Origin: an uncultured Phascolarctobacterium sp.
GTDB taxonomy: Bacteria > Bacillota > Negativicutes > Acidaminococcales > Acidaminococcaceae
NCBI GenBank assembly: GCA_958448515.1
Contig: CAUDEF010000003.1
Coordinates: forward strand, 62,001-126,000
DNA: 64,000 nucleotides
Direction of reading: 5' to 3'
A program made the position numbers and the translations under genes. Position 1 is the first letter of the stretch; each line of letters begins with the position of its first letter. Below are positions 1-8,631 of this stretch, one piece after another. The notes below the pieces were generated by a model. The model ran no database searches. It was not told where the DNA came from and saw only the letters and a list, made by a program, of their open reading frames with translations.

Positions 1-801
1 CAAAAACTGGCTAAGGACGCATATCATGCCCATCCAGATGCTAATTTATATATCAATATGGGTGATCTTGTTGATAACGGAGCAGATTACAGACAATGGA
101 CAGAATGGTTTAAGGGAATATCTTCCTTTGCACCGGATATACCTCTGGTCCCTGTAATGGGTAACCATGAAACATATACGTTAGATTGGAAAACTCAGTA
201 TCCTTATTTATATACCAGTTTGTTTTCTTTGCCGCAAAATGGTATGGAGCAGTATCAAAATCAATTTTACAGTTTTGATTATGGACCTGTGCACTTTGTT
301 GTCCTTGATACTCAGGCAGATGAATTGCACGAACTTCAACCTGAATTAATGCAAAAACAGCTTGAATGGCTGAAAAATGATTTATCCGCAAATAAGTCAG
401 CCTGGACAGTTGTTCTGCAGCACCGTGATATTCTGCTGTATGAATTCAAAAACAGACCTGGTTCCACCACTCATTTCATTGATATAGGTCATATTTTTAT
501 GCCTGTTTTTGAAGAGTACAATATAGATTTAGTATTAAGTGCTCATTTGCATACCTATCGACGCCGTGTACCTTTAAAGAATTTTCAGCCCTCTGATGAT
601 GGCATAACTTATGTTCTTACCGGCATTGCGGGTAATGTAATGTATCCCGGTTTGTGGAAAGAAAGCAGTCTTGATGCTGCAGCCGGTCCTGATGGAGATA
701 AAGCCAACTATCTTACTCTGCAGGCAGATGAACACTCTTTACTGCTGCGCGCCTATACAGCGGACGGTAAACAATTTGATGAATATAAAATAAGTAAATA
801 A
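1..801 (+). CDS. Metallophosphoesterase (calcineurin-like), 5' end outside window
   Basis: The reading frame is open from base 1, so the ATG at 58 is internal and the gene is cut by the window edge. The visible 266 residues carry the metallophosphatase core: a GDLVDNG block, GNHE, an LQHRD segment and the final SAHLHTYRR block, whose Asp, Asn and His residues bind the dinuclear metal centre in this superfamily. The overall pattern resembles purple-acid-phosphatase-like or secreted metallophosphatases, but the N-terminus, which would show a signal peptide, is missing. Its substrate cannot be told. It converges on pepT and shares a bidirectional terminator with it. Confidence 0.85.
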   Translation, partial: QKLAKDAYHAHPDANLYINMGDLVDNGADYRQWTEWFKGISSFAPDIPLVPVMGNHETYTLDWKTQYPYLYTSLFSLPQNGMEQYQNQFYSFDYGPVHFVVLDTQADELHELQPELMQKQLEWLKNDLSANKSAWTVVLQHRDILLYEFKNRPGSTTHFIDIGHIFMPVFEEYNIDLVLSAHLHTYRRRVPLKNFQPSDDGITYVLTGIAGNVMYPGLWKESSLDAAAGPDGDKANYLTLQADEHSLLLRAYTADGKQFDEYKISK

Positions 802-803
802 AA

Positions 804-838
804 AATAAGCTGCACTAATAAGTGCAGCTTATTTTTTA
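804..838. terminator. Bidirectional intrinsic terminator
   Basis: A 13-bp perfect stem (AATAAGCTGCACT with a 4-nt loop) is flanked by A and T runs. It ends both the metallophosphatase gene on the plus strand and pepT on the minus strand. Confidence 0.85.
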
Positions 839-2050
839 TTTTTCAACAATATTAATTACAACTTCAGTTATCTTTACTAACGACTGCAATGGCAAATACT
901 CATATCTGCCATGGAAATTATGACCGCCTGTAAATAAATTGGGACATGGTATACCAAGTTCAGATAATCTTGCACCATCTGTGCCTCCGCGAACAGGAAC
1001 TATTTTAGGCTGTACTCCAGCTTTTAACATCGCATTCTCTGCCCTTTGTACTACTTCATATACAGGCATAATATATTCTTTCATATTTCTGTAAGAATCA
1101 TGCAAATTACATTCTACAACATTTGCGCCATATTTTTTGTTCATAAAAGCAGCCAAATCAAGCAAAAACTGTTTGCGTTTTTCTAAAACACCTGCATCAT
1201 GGTCACGCAAAATCATATCAATCTCAACTTTATCAGTACCGCCGTTAATACGCAATGAGTGGTAAAATCCTTCATAACCTTCTGTGTATTCAGGTCTTTC
1301 GCCTGCCGGAAGAGCCATCTGCCACTCTGCTGCCATAGTAACTGCATTGCGCATTTTATTCTTACTGCTTCCCGGATGTACCGATACCCCATGAAAAATA
1401 ATGTTTGCATTGCAGGCATTAAATGTTTCGTAATTAAGCTCTCCCAAAGCTCCGCCATCAACGGTATAGGCAAAGTTCACTTTAAATTTCTCAAAAGGAA
1501 AATACTCTGTTCCCCTGCCAACCTCTTCATCGGGAGTAAAACAAAGAATTATCTCACCATGCAGAATTTCCGGATGCTGCAGCAAATACTCACAGGCAGA
1601 TACAATGGCGCAGATACCAGCCTTATCATCGGCTCCCAGTAAGGTTGTTCCATCAGAAGTAATAATATCCTGTCCAATGTAATCAAGTAATTCCGGAAAT
1701 TCTTTTACAGATAAAACATTATCATCACTAAGCTTAATATCATTGCCATCAAAATTTTTGTGAAGCTGCATCTGTACATCTGCCCCGCTTGCCTCACAAC
1801 TGGTATCCATATGAGCTACAAGTCCAATAACAGGACAGCCTTCGACGTTTGCAGGCAATGCAGCCAGAACATAACCATGCTCAGTTACTTCAACAGAAGA
1901 TAGTCCAATGTTTTTCAGTTCCTGAGCCAGAAACTCTGCCAGCTTAAGCTGCTTTGCAGTACTTGGAAAACAGCTGGCCTTATCATCAGAGGCTGTATCA
2001 AAAGAAACATAACTTTGAAAACGATGCAGCAGTTTATCACTATCTAACAT
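836..2050 (-). CDS. pepT: Peptidase T (tripeptide aminopeptidase, M20 family)
   Basis: This 404-residue zinc aminopeptidase releases the N-terminal residue of tripeptides in the cytoplasm. Visible M20 metal ligands are the His-Asp of AHMDTS, the Asp of GADDKAG, the catalytic Glu pair of TPDEEVG, the Asp in TVDGG, and the His in GGHNFHG near the C-terminus. The length matches PepT. I chose the ATG at 2050 because GGAAG lies 8 nt upstream; a GTG at 2065 in the same frame has no better ribosome site. It overlaps the end of folK by 11 bases and is the last gene of the folate operon. The metabolic link to folate is not obvious. Confidence 0.93.
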   Translation of the reverse strand: MLDSDKLLHRFQSYVSFDTASDDKASCFPSTAKQLKLAEFLAQELKNIGLSSVEVTEHGYVLAALPANVEGCPVIGLVAHMDTSCEASGADVQMQLHKNFDGNDIKLSDDNVLSVKEFPELLDYIGQDIITSDGTTLLGADDKAGICAIVSACEYLLQHPEILHGEIILCFTPDEEVGRGTEYFPFEKFKVNFAYTVDGGALGELNYETFNACNANIIFHGVSVHPGSSKNKMRNAVTMAAEWQMALPAGERPEYTEGYEGFYHSLRINGGTDKVEIDMILRDHDAGVLEKRKQFLLDLAAFMNKKYGANVVECNLHDSYRNMKEYIMPVYEVVQRAENAMLKAGVQPKIVPVRGGTDGARLSELGIPCPNLFTGGHNFHGRYEYLPLQSLVKITEVVINIVEK

Positions 2051-2525
2051 TATCATCACTTCCACTTTGTTTTAATAAATCATCTTTTAATTGGGCAATG
2101 GTTTTCTTTAAAAGCGGATGCACTAAATTCGGAGCAATTTCTGCTAAGGGTATTAACACAAAATCTCTGTTTTGCATGTCGGGATGGGGTAAAATCAGTT
2201 CTTCACTGTTTATGCAAATATCATCATAAAATAAAAGGTCAAGATCAATATTGCGTTCTCCCCAACGTCGCAGGCGCACCCTGCCCATTTCCTGCTCTGT
2301 ATTCAGCAGCAAATGCAGAAGTTCCAGCGGCTTAAGCTCCGTTTCAACGCAGCATACTCCATTTATAAAATCAGGCTGATCAGTTACTCCATATGGTGCA
2401 GTCTGCAGCCAGGAAGAAACTTTCTTTATGACTAATCCCTTCTGCTGCAGCAGTTCAATAGCCCGATCTAGATTATCACTTTTTTGGCCCAAATTACTTC
2501 CAAGAGCTATATACGCACAGGACAT
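2040..2525 (-). CDS. folK: 2-amino-4-hydroxy-6-hydroxymethyldihydropteridine diphosphokinase (HPPK)
   Basis: HPPK transfers pyrophosphate from ATP to 6-hydroxymethyl-7,8-dihydropterin, the step before dihydropteroate synthase. The 161-residue protein starts with AYIALGSNLG, the typical HPPK opening, and has RWGERNIDLDLLFYDD, which holds the Mg-binding Asp pair, followed by LPHPDMQNRDFVLIPL. The length is normal and no FolB domain is fused. Its start overlaps the end of folP by 19 bases and its end overlaps pepT, so it is translationally coupled on both sides. Confidence 0.96.
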   Translation of the reverse strand: MSCAYIALGSNLGQKSDNLDRAIELLQQKGLVIKKVSSWLQTAPYGVTDQPDFINGVCCVETELKPLELLHLLLNTEQEMGRVRLRRWGERNIDLDLLFYDDICINSEELILPHPDMQNRDFVLIPLAEIAPNLVHPLLKKTIAQLKDDLLKQSGSDDNVR

Positions 2526-3700
2526 TTTATCGCCTCCAGCATACGTACAGCTCTTACATTAGCCTGCACATCATGTACTCTTATCATCTGCGCCCCTGCA
2601 TATACAGCCTGACAGCTTGTCGCAATAGTTCCTTCCAGACGTTCTTCCGCAGGAAGATTACCCAAAACTGCCCCTATACTGCTTTTTCTGGAAGCTGCCA
2701 AAAGCACAGGATAACCAAAACTTGTCAAAACGGATAAATCTCTCATCAAAAGCAAATTCTGCTCTACATTTTTGGCAAAGCCAATACCCGGATCAAGAAT
2801 AATTTTATCCGCTCCCACTCCCGCATTATGCAATAGCTGTGCTCTTTCGTACAAATAAGCGGCAACTTCTTCCACTACATTCTCATAAATGCAATTTTGC
2901 TGCATATTTTTAGGCGTACCGCGCATATGCATTAAAATAACAGGCACGTTATTTTCTTTTACTGTCTGCAGCATATCTTTATCAGCTTCCATTGCACTGA
3001 CATCATTAATAATATCTGCCCCAGCAGCAATGGCAGCTTTTGCTGTTTCGGCTCTGTACGTATCAACAGAAATTACAGCCTGAGGATATGCTTTCTTTAC
3101 AGCTTCAATAACAGGAATAATTCTTTTACGTTCTTCGTCTCCATCAACACTGTCACTTCCAGGCCTGGTTGACTCTCCGCCTATGTCAAGAATACCTGCC
3201 CCTTCACTCAGCATCCTGCCAGCCTTTTCAACAACTTCCTGCAATCCGGAAATTCGTGAACCGGCATAAAAAGAATCAGGTGTAATATTTAAAATTCCCA
3301 TTACACAAAGCTGTTCATATGTCAAAACTCTGCCGTCAGCCAAAACAGTCTGCGGTTTTACAGGCTGCAGAGCCTTGCCAAGTTCAGCTTTTATTCTTTC
3401 AATACCAAAATAAGGCATCATAGCAAGTTTGCTTAAAAGTTTGCGGTACTGTTTGCGTGTACCAAAAAGAATAATATCTACATACTTTTCAGCACATACA
3501 ATACAGCCGGCAGGCACTGCCGCATCGCCTCCAGCAGCAAGCATTTCCTGTTTGATAATATTGGCAGCCGGTGTTCTGACATTAAAAAGCTTGAAAGGAA
3601 TAATCTCACTTTTACTGTCAAAAATAGGCCTGCTTAAATCATGGACATCCATGCGAGCCATAAAGTCTGTCATGCAATCAGAATTTAATTTCAATAACAT
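2507..3700 (-). CDS. folP: Dihydropteroate synthase with N-terminal extension
   Basis: DHPS condenses hydroxymethyldihydropterin pyrophosphate with p-aminobenzoate and is the sulfonamide target. The catalytic barrel starts near residue 130 with GILNITPDSF and continues with DIGGESTRPGS, SVDTYRAETA, INDVSA and LDPGIGFAKN, and ends with TIATSCQAVYAGAQMIRVHDV. The protein is 397 residues, about 120 longer than simple DHPS. The extra N-terminal part (residues 1-125) has no motif I recognise; similar long FolP proteins are known in Firmicutes and archaea. It lies 3 bases from folE2 and overlaps folK. Confidence 0.95.
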   Translation of the reverse strand: MLLKLNSDCMTDFMARMDVHDLSRPIFDSKSEIIPFKLFNVRTPAANIIKQEMLAAGGDAAVPAGCIVCAEKYVDIILFGTRKQYRKLLSKLAMMPYFGIERIKAELGKALQPVKPQTVLADGRVLTYEQLCVMGILNITPDSFYAGSRISGLQEVVEKAGRMLSEGAGILDIGGESTRPGSDSVDGDEERKRIIPVIEAVKKAYPQAVISVDTYRAETAKAAIAAGADIINDVSAMEADKDMLQTVKENNVPVILMHMRGTPKNMQQNCIYENVVEEVAAYLYERAQLLHNAGVGADKIILDPGIGFAKNVEQNLLLMRDLSVLTSFGYPVLLAASRKSSIGAVLGNLPAEERLEGTIATSCQAVYAGAQMIRVHDVQANVRAVRMLEAIKCPVRI

Positions 3701-3703
3701 AAT

Positions 3704-4480
3704 TTATTTCCAACCTTTTTCAACAACAGCAAAAGCATTGTGATTATGAATGCTTTCCACGCTTTCCACTTCAGCTCTGTACCATGTTATTCTTTTATCA
3801 GCTTCAAGGCGCAGTGCAATCTCACGAACAGCATCCTCTACAAAACGCGGATTATCATAAGCCTGCTCCGTAACAAATTTTTCATCAGGACGTTTCAGCA
3901 GTCCATAAACAGGTGCACTTGCTCCGGCATCTGCTATATCTGCAAGTTCTTCAATCCATACAAGTTCCTTAGAAGTAATCTCAATTCTGGCAAAAGCTCT
4001 CTGGTTATGCGCACCGTAAGAGCTTATTTCTTTGGAACAGGGGCACAATGTCTGAATAGGAACTGCCACATAAATACGCAGCTGAAATTCTTCCCCTTTT
4101 TCAGCGATGCACTTGCAATCAATATCCATCAAGGATTTTTGTCCGCTTACAGGAGCTGTCTTATTTAAAAAATAAGGAAACTCAAGATTCAGCATTGCCT
4201 TTTCTGCCTGCAGACGATCTTTTAATGTATCTAAAATAGTCTCGAGTTCATGCAGCCCTACAGGACCTAAAGTCTGCAGACACTCAACAAATCTGCTCAT
4301 ATGTGTGCCGCGCATATCATGAGGAAGATCAACAGCCAAGGCAACATTGGCGATACTGTTTTGCATTCCTTTTTCTCTGTCTTTTAATGTAATGGGCCAG
4401 CGCAGATTTTTTATGCCAACATGCTTTAAAGGCACGCAGCGTAAATCCTTTTCACCTTGTACATCCTTCAATTCAGTCAC
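3704..4480 (-). CDS. folE2: GTP cyclohydrolase I type IB (FolE2)
   Basis: FolE2 converts GTP to 7,8-dihydroneopterin triphosphate, the shared entry to folate and to queuosine. Family signatures in the 258-residue protein are VGIKNLRWPI near the start, DLPHDMRGTHMSRFVE, and CPCSKEIS followed by GAHNQRAFARIE, where the conserved Cys is a metal ligand. FolE2 enzymes use several divalent metals and often replace zinc-dependent FolE. The start overlaps the queD-like gene by 8 bases. No folE is visible, so this is the only cyclohydrolase in the window. Confidence 0.95.
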   Translation of the reverse strand: MTELKDVQGEKDLRCVPLKHVGIKNLRWPITLKDREKGMQNSIANVALAVDLPHDMRGTHMSRFVECLQTLGPVGLHELETILDTLKDRLQAEKAMLNLEFPYFLNKTAPVSGQKSLMDIDCKCIAEKGEEFQLRIYVAVPIQTLCPCSKEISSYGAHNQRAFARIEITSKELVWIEELADIADAGASAPVYGLLKRPDEKFVTEQAYDNPRFVEDAVREIALRLEADKRITWYRAEVESVESIHNHNAFAVVEKGWK

Positions 4481-4829
4481 CTCTGTAAACGCACCCGCTT
4501 GTACGTGTCTCCCATACTTCTACTTCATACAGGTGGTATCTGTCGTTTTTCAGTAAATCAGCAAGCTTATTCCATACCCACACGGAAATATTTTCAGCTG
4601 ACGGTACAGGAATAACATCATTCAGGCAGGCATGGTCCAAATGCACCAGTACGTTTTCCTTAACAATATTTTTCAGTTTAATAAAATCTATTACCATACC
4701 CTCATGGTCCGGTGTACCTTCAACCTTTACAACCAGTTTATAGGTATGTCCGTGCAAATGCTCACATTTACCGTTATATGCAGGAAGATAATGAGCAGCA
4801 TCAAAATCAAATTCTTTTATAATTATCAT
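4473..4829 (-). CDS. queD: 6-pyruvoyltetrahydropterin synthase / QueD family
   Basis: This COG0720 protein of 118 residues has the zinc-binding His of FDAAHYL and the LHGH motif, preceded by Cys and Glu (GKCEHLHGH), plus the catalytic LDHACLND. QueD makes 6-carboxytetrahydropterin for queuosine, but some family members cleave dihydroneopterin and replace FolB. The gene sits inside the folate operon, where folB is absent, so a folate role is a real option. The ATG at 4829 has AAAGG 7 nt upstream; an ATG at 4844 overlapping the trmL stop is the alternative. No queC, queE or queF is nearby. Confidence 0.88.
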   Translation of the reverse strand: MIIIKEFDFDAAHYLPAYNGKCEHLHGHTYKLVVKVEGTPDHEGMVIDFIKLKNIVKENVLVHLDHACLNDVIPVPSAENISVWVWNKLADLLKNDRYHLYEVEVWETRTSGCVYRGD

Positions 4830-4843
4830 ATTTCTACCTTTCA

Positions 4844-5308
4844 TCAGACCTTTAAATTAGCAAAATTATCCTGCTGACGCAGTGCTTCATATGCAACAAT
4901 AGCTACAGAGTTGGAAAGATTTAAAGATCTTGCTTCTGCTATCATCGGAATTCTTACGCAGCAATCTTCATATTCCATGCGCAGCTTTTCAGGAAGACCT
5001 GCTGTTTCTTTGCCAAAAATTAACACACTGTCAGGTCCATACTGAACATCACTGTAAGACTTATGAGCCTTGGTAGTCAGTAAAAACTTAGGATTGTCCT
5101 TAAATTTTTCCAGAACTTCGTAGATACTGTCATAATAGTGAATATCAACAAGATGCCAGTAGTCCAGTCCGGCTCTCTTTAAATATTTATCCTCTACAGA
5201 AAATCCCAGCGGCCTTACCAGATGCAAGTGGCATCCTGTTGCCGCACAAAGTCTGGCAATATTACCGGTATTACCCGGAATTTCAGGTTCAAAAAGAACT
5301 ATATGCAT
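4844..5308 (-). CDS. trmL: tRNA (cytidine/uridine-34-2'-O)-methyltransferase TrmL
   Basis: This SPOUT methyltransferase methylates the ribose of the wobble base in some leucine tRNAs. The 154-residue product begins MHIVLFEPEIPGNTGNIARL, the classical family start, and ends with the trefoil-knot motifs FGKETAGLP and SLNLSNSVAIVAYEALRQ. The ATG at 5308 follows AGAGGTG at good spacing; a longer in-frame start at 5338 would add ten unusual residues. It lies 29 bases after the glucosaminidase gene, and its stop overlaps the upstream alternative ATG of queD. Confidence 0.94.
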   Translation of the reverse strand: MHIVLFEPEIPGNTGNIARLCAATGCHLHLVRPLGFSVEDKYLKRAGLDYWHLVDIHYYDSIYEVLEKFKDNPKFLLTTKAHKSYSDVQYGPDSVLIFGKETAGLPEKLRMEYEDCCVRIPMIAEARSLNLSNSVAIVAYEALRQQDNFANLKV

Positions 5309-5337
5309 ATCATTACACCTCTTAAACACATTTTTCA

Positions 5338-6252
5338 TTATCTTTCTTTAAGCAGTTTTTCCACCAAATCACGCATTCTGTGAGAATTGTATTTCTCTTT
5401 CTGTTTGTTTTTATCTTTCTTATCAGTTTCTTTTTCAGACAATTTATCATCTTCAGCAGACATCGCCAGCATACGCTGATAATTTACCATGATTTTCTCA
5501 CAATAATTAGATCCCATTGCCCAGGTGCCGTTTAAGCCATACCAGGTATCGACAACTCCACGTTCCAGGCGTATTCTGTGAGCAAGCTCATAACGCGGAT
5601 CAACAATTTTTGTTGAAGGACGCTTTTTCTGCGTGTATGCCAACAAATGCTGGATATGCGCACGCACACCGATTTCAGGAGTTTTAAAGGATGCACCCTT
5701 TACGCCATTTCCTGTGGTACCAAGGCCGCAGAAGTTGTTCTGATTATGATGGACGTCGCCACCGTATTTGAAAAAACCGGTTTCAACCAGTGCCTGAGAC
5801 AAAGCCAGATCAGGGCGAACGCCTTCTCTTTCGGCCTCCTGCCAGTAAATATCAACCAATTCTTCTACGCTGCATTCCAACTTAACTTCAGGGTTATACT
5901 GCTTTATCAGCGCAACAGCCTGAGCTTTAGTAGCCTCAGCTTCACCATAGATACTTATATCCTGATAATTTTCAGGCAACTGCACATTTGCAAAAACAGC
6001 AGCCTGTTTAACTTTTATATCAGCTGACTTCTTTTGTTTTACTGTTTTCTTAATCTGTTTATCTGTATCTTTTTTAGTTTTAACAGGCTTTTTTATATTA
6101 CTGCTGACAGTATATTGAGTTACATTATTAGCTGTAACAGATGCATATAAAGGCTTGTTAGAAACCACAGGCGCAGCCCCTGCTGCCGCAAATTCTGCGC
6201 AGCTCAGACAAAAACAACCGGCAACGAGCATAATAAGGCTTTTCTTAAGCAT
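5338..6252 (-). CDS. Secreted glucosaminidase-domain peptidoglycan hydrolase
   Basis: The 304-residue protein starts with a signal peptide (hydrophobic core about residues 5-24) and a lysine-rich linker. Residues about 140-265 are a FlgJ/LytG-type glucosaminidase domain: a conserved Glu in ALVETGFF, NNFCGLGTTGNG, VRAHIQHLLAYT and the WYGLNGTWAMGSNYCEKI tail. Such enzymes cut the glycan strand of peptidoglycan in the cell envelope. The C-terminus is highly charged (Lys/Glu). It is the first gene of the run leading to the folate genes, with a divergent intergenic region of 145 bases upstream. Confidence 0.87.
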   Translation of the reverse strand: MLKKSLIMLVAGCFCLSCAEFAAAGAAPVVSNKPLYASVTANNVTQYTVSSNIKKPVKTKKDTDKQIKKTVKQKKSADIKVKQAAVFANVQLPENYQDISIYGEAEATKAQAVALIKQYNPEVKLECSVEELVDIYWQEAEREGVRPDLALSQALVETGFFKYGGDVHHNQNNFCGLGTTGNGVKGASFKTPEIGVRAHIQHLLAYTQKKRPSTKIVDPRYELAHRIRLERGVVDTWYGLNGTWAMGSNYCEKIMVNYQRMLAMSAEDDKLSEKETDKKDKNKQKEKYNSHRMRDLVEKLLKER

Positions 6253-6356
6253 GTAAAATCTCCCTATTTATAATATTCTTCAATAAATTTTACCCCAAAT
6301 ACGTATATTGTGTAAAGTTTTTCAAATTATTTCACGCAAAATCTACAAAAGTAGTG

Positions 6357-6362
6357 TATAAT
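6357..6362 (+). promoter_or_regulatory. -10 box for the MBL hydrolase gene
   Basis: A perfect TATAAT lies 35 bases before the start codon. No strong -35 is visible (TTCACG at 6331 is too far), so the promoter may need an activator or be weak. Confidence 0.4.
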
Positions 6363-6397
6363 GATTATGAATTAAACTATATTGAAGGAGTGATTTT

Positions 6398-7069
6398 ATG
6401 AACGCTAAATTTCATTATATTAACCACGCCTGCTTTATGATTGAAAAAAATAATTCTGCTATTATTTTTGATCCGTTTTTGGATGGAAACCCTGAAAATT
6501 TAAAAGCAGAAGATATTAAAGTTGATTATATTTTCATTACACACGGACATTTTGACCATCTTGGCAGTGCTTTTGAAATTGCCAAAAACTGTGATGCTAC
6601 AATTATATCCACAGCAGAGATTTGTGGTCTTGCCGGTGAAGCAGGATGCAAAGCACACGGAATGCACCTTGGCGGAACTTTTATGTTCCCTTTTGGTAAA
6701 GTTCGCGTTACTCCGGCTTTTCATGGCAGTGGTGTTCCTGGCGGACATGCCTGTGGTTTTGTAGTAGATTTTTATGGTACAAAACTTTACTTTGCAGGCG
6801 ATACTGCATTATTCAGTGATATGCAGCTTTTGCCGCAGCTTGATCCTTTCACTTATGCAGTTCTGCCTATCGGCGGCAACTTTACTATGGATCCTAATGA
6901 CGCTGCTGTTGCGGCTAAGTTTTTAAATGTGCCTTATGTTATTCCCGTACATTACAATACATGGCCTCCCATTGCTCAGGATGTCAATGCTTACAAGGAA
7001 AATGTTGAAAAAACAACTTCCAGCAAAGTACTCATTGTCAAACCCGGCGAAACCATTGAAATGGAGTGA
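6398..7069 (+). CDS. UPF0173-type metal-dependent hydrolase (MBL fold)
   Basis: This 223-residue metallo-beta-lactamase-fold protein has the HxHxDH motif as THGHFDHLG, a later His in PAFHGSG, the Asp of FAGDTALF and the terminal His in VIPVHYNTWP. It matches the YtkL/UPF0173 family, whose natural substrate is not established. It starts with an ATG after AAGGAG. Its stop overlaps the ribosome-binding region of the next gene, so the two are co-transcribed. Confidence 0.9.
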   Translation: MNAKFHYINHACFMIEKNNSAIIFDPFLDGNPENLKAEDIKVDYIFITHGHFDHLGSAFEIAKNCDATIISTAEICGLAGEAGCKAHGMHLGGTFMFPFGKVRVTPAFHGSGVPGGHACGFVVDFYGTKLYFAGDTALFSDMQLLPQLDPFTYAVLPIGGNFTMDPNDAAVAAKFLNVPYVIPVHYNTWPPIAQDVNAYKENVEKTTSSKVLIVKPGETIEME

Positions 7070-7074
7070 TTTAT

Positions 7075-7524
7075 TTGCAGTTACAGGAAAACCTTACAGC
7101 TTCAGAAATAACTGCTCTTAAAAGCCTTACTGAAAAGTACTTTCTGCAGCAGGGCTTAAACTGTGGTATCACTATGATGCACTGTCTGAGTGATTTTTTC
7201 AAAGTTTCTGTACATCCGCAGGTTTATGCATCTATTAATGGTATCATGGAGCATCGCGATAAAAGACATCAGTGCGGTTTATATAAAGGAGCTTTGATGT
7301 TTTTGGGAATTTATGGTACAGAAAACGGCTGGGATCGTACTAAGATCAATACTGTTACTTTAAGTTTGGCCCATGCTTTTGAAGAATATTATTCTTCACT
7401 GCACTGTTATGATATCAGACCTGATTCCTTTTTGAACAATCCGGATCATAATCTTTGCCATAACTTAGCTGCTGATGCCGTCTTATTTGCAGCCGGCTTT
7501 ATAAAAAGACTTTCATCAGAATAA
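7075..7524 (+). CDS. Small cysteine-containing protein, distantly like the C_GCAxxG_C_C family
   Basis: The 149-residue product is not firmly recognised. It has a CGITMMHCL segment, a HQCGLYKGALMFLGIYGT block reminiscent of the CGAxxGG core of C_GCAxxG_C_C redox proteins, and later CYDIRP and HNLCHNL cysteines. The start is probably the TTG at 7075, because GGAG lies 8 nt upstream; a GTG at 7066 has no such site. It is coupled to the MBL hydrolase. A redox or metal role is only an inference. Confidence 0.6.
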   Translation: MQLQENLTASEITALKSLTEKYFLQQGLNCGITMMHCLSDFFKVSVHPQVYASINGIMEHRDKRHQCGLYKGALMFLGIYGTENGWDRTKINTVTLSLAHAFEEYYSSLHCYDIRPDSFLNNPDHNLCHNLAADAVLFAAGFIKRLSSE

Positions 7525-7540
7525 CTTTATATTAAAAACA

Positions 7541-7580
7541 AAGAATCTGTTTCGTATAAATTCGAAGCAGATTCTTTTTT
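7541..7580 (+). terminator. Intrinsic terminator
   Basis: AGAATCTG-TTCG stem with a 7-nt loop and the matching CGAA-CAGATTCT arm, followed by a run of six T residues. It ends the MBL hydrolase operon. Confidence 0.85.
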
Positions 7581-7714
7581 ATTTGTAATAACCTTTTTAC
7601 AAAATGCTTTTCAGGCATACATTCTGATACATTCTAAGTATTAGACATACTAATAAGGTAATTTTATAATAAAAATATAATAAATTTATTATATTTTTCC
7701 GGACGTCCTATAAG

Positions 7715-7740
7715 TATAATCTGTAACAGAATATACTGTT
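7715..7740 (+). promoter_or_regulatory. -10 box plus TAACAG-N6-CTGTTA operator candidate
   Basis: TATAAT at 7715-7720 is followed by a perfect inverted repeat, TAACAG AATATA CTGTTA (7724-7741), that would cover the transcription start of the CMD-cupin operon. That is the classic place for a repressor. The regulator is not encoded next to it. Confidence 0.45.
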
Positions 7741-7784
7741 ATCTTTAAAAATAATATTCTGAGTTTGTTATACAGGAGGTACCT

Positions 7785-8618
7785 ATGAAAAGAAAATTTA
7801 CCATACTATTAACAATGCTTATGTTTATCGGAACAATGGCAGGGGGAAATAACGTCATGGCAGAAAACAGACATGATACAAGTATGAATAATTTAAATTA
7901 TTTGTATAAGAACTCTAATCCCTTACTGGTAGAGCAGGAACCAGAAATAACAGCAATTACACAAAAATTTATTTATGCTGATATAAGCAGCAAAGTACAA
8001 TTAAGTACTGCTCAGCAGGAACTTTTAAAAATAGCTGTACTGACTACCAGTAATACAACAGATGACCTTGAAACATATATCACAGGAGCCTTAAACTCCG
8101 GTGCATCCGCTACGGAAATACGAGAAACCATTTATCAGTGCAGTCCGTACATAGGTTATCCCAAAGCGAAAAAAGCTCTGGAAAAAATGCATCTGGCTTG
8201 TCAAAAAAATAACTTTAACATTCCTTTAGAAAACTGCGCAACAGTTGATGACAGTTCTCGTTATGAAAATGGTCTGGCAGTGCAGACATCTATTTTTGGC
8301 GATGCAATCCGTCAGATGAACGAAACTGCTCCGACAGATCAGCAGCATTTTAATACATATCTGTCAGCAAACTGTTTTGGAGATTATTACACTCGCACAG
8401 GTCTTACTTTACAGCAAAAAGAACTGATAACCTTTATTGCTATTGCCAGTCTGGGAGGCTGCGAGCCACAGTTAAAAGCCCATGCAGCAGCCAATATAAC
8501 AGTTGGCAACACCAGACAGAATTTGCTTGATGCAATTACCGTAGCTTTACCGTATATAGGCTACCCGCGCACTTTAAACGCTTTAAGCTGTATCAATGAA
8601 ACAGTACCCGCAAAGTAA
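7785..8618 (+). CDS. Exported carboxymuconolactone decarboxylase-like protein (tandem CMD domains)
   Basis: The 277-residue protein starts with a signal peptide (cleavage likely near VMAEN, residue 25) after an AGGAGG site. It has two CMD/AhpD-like repeats: residues about 60-130 (QELLKIAVLTTSN ... YIGYPKAKKAL) and 205-270 (QKELITFIAIASLGG ... YIGYPRTLNAL). CMD proteins act on lactones or as peroxidase-like redox proteins; the CxxC of AhpD is not present, so a redox relay seems unlikely. Most relatives are cytoplasmic, so export is notable. The cupin gene follows after 13 bases. Confidence 0.85.
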   Translation: MKRKFTILLTMLMFIGTMAGGNNVMAENRHDTSMNNLNYLYKNSNPLLVEQEPEITAITQKFIYADISSKVQLSTAQQELLKIAVLTTSNTTDDLETYITGALNSGASATEIRETIYQCSPYIGYPKAKKALEKMHLACQKNNFNIPLENCATVDDSSRYENGLAVQTSIFGDAIRQMNETAPTDQQHFNTYLSANCFGDYYTRTGLTLQQKELITFIAIASLGGCEPQLKAHAAANITVGNTRQNLLDAITVALPYIGYPRTLNALSCINETVPAK

Positions 8619-8631
8619 GGAAGGATTTAAA

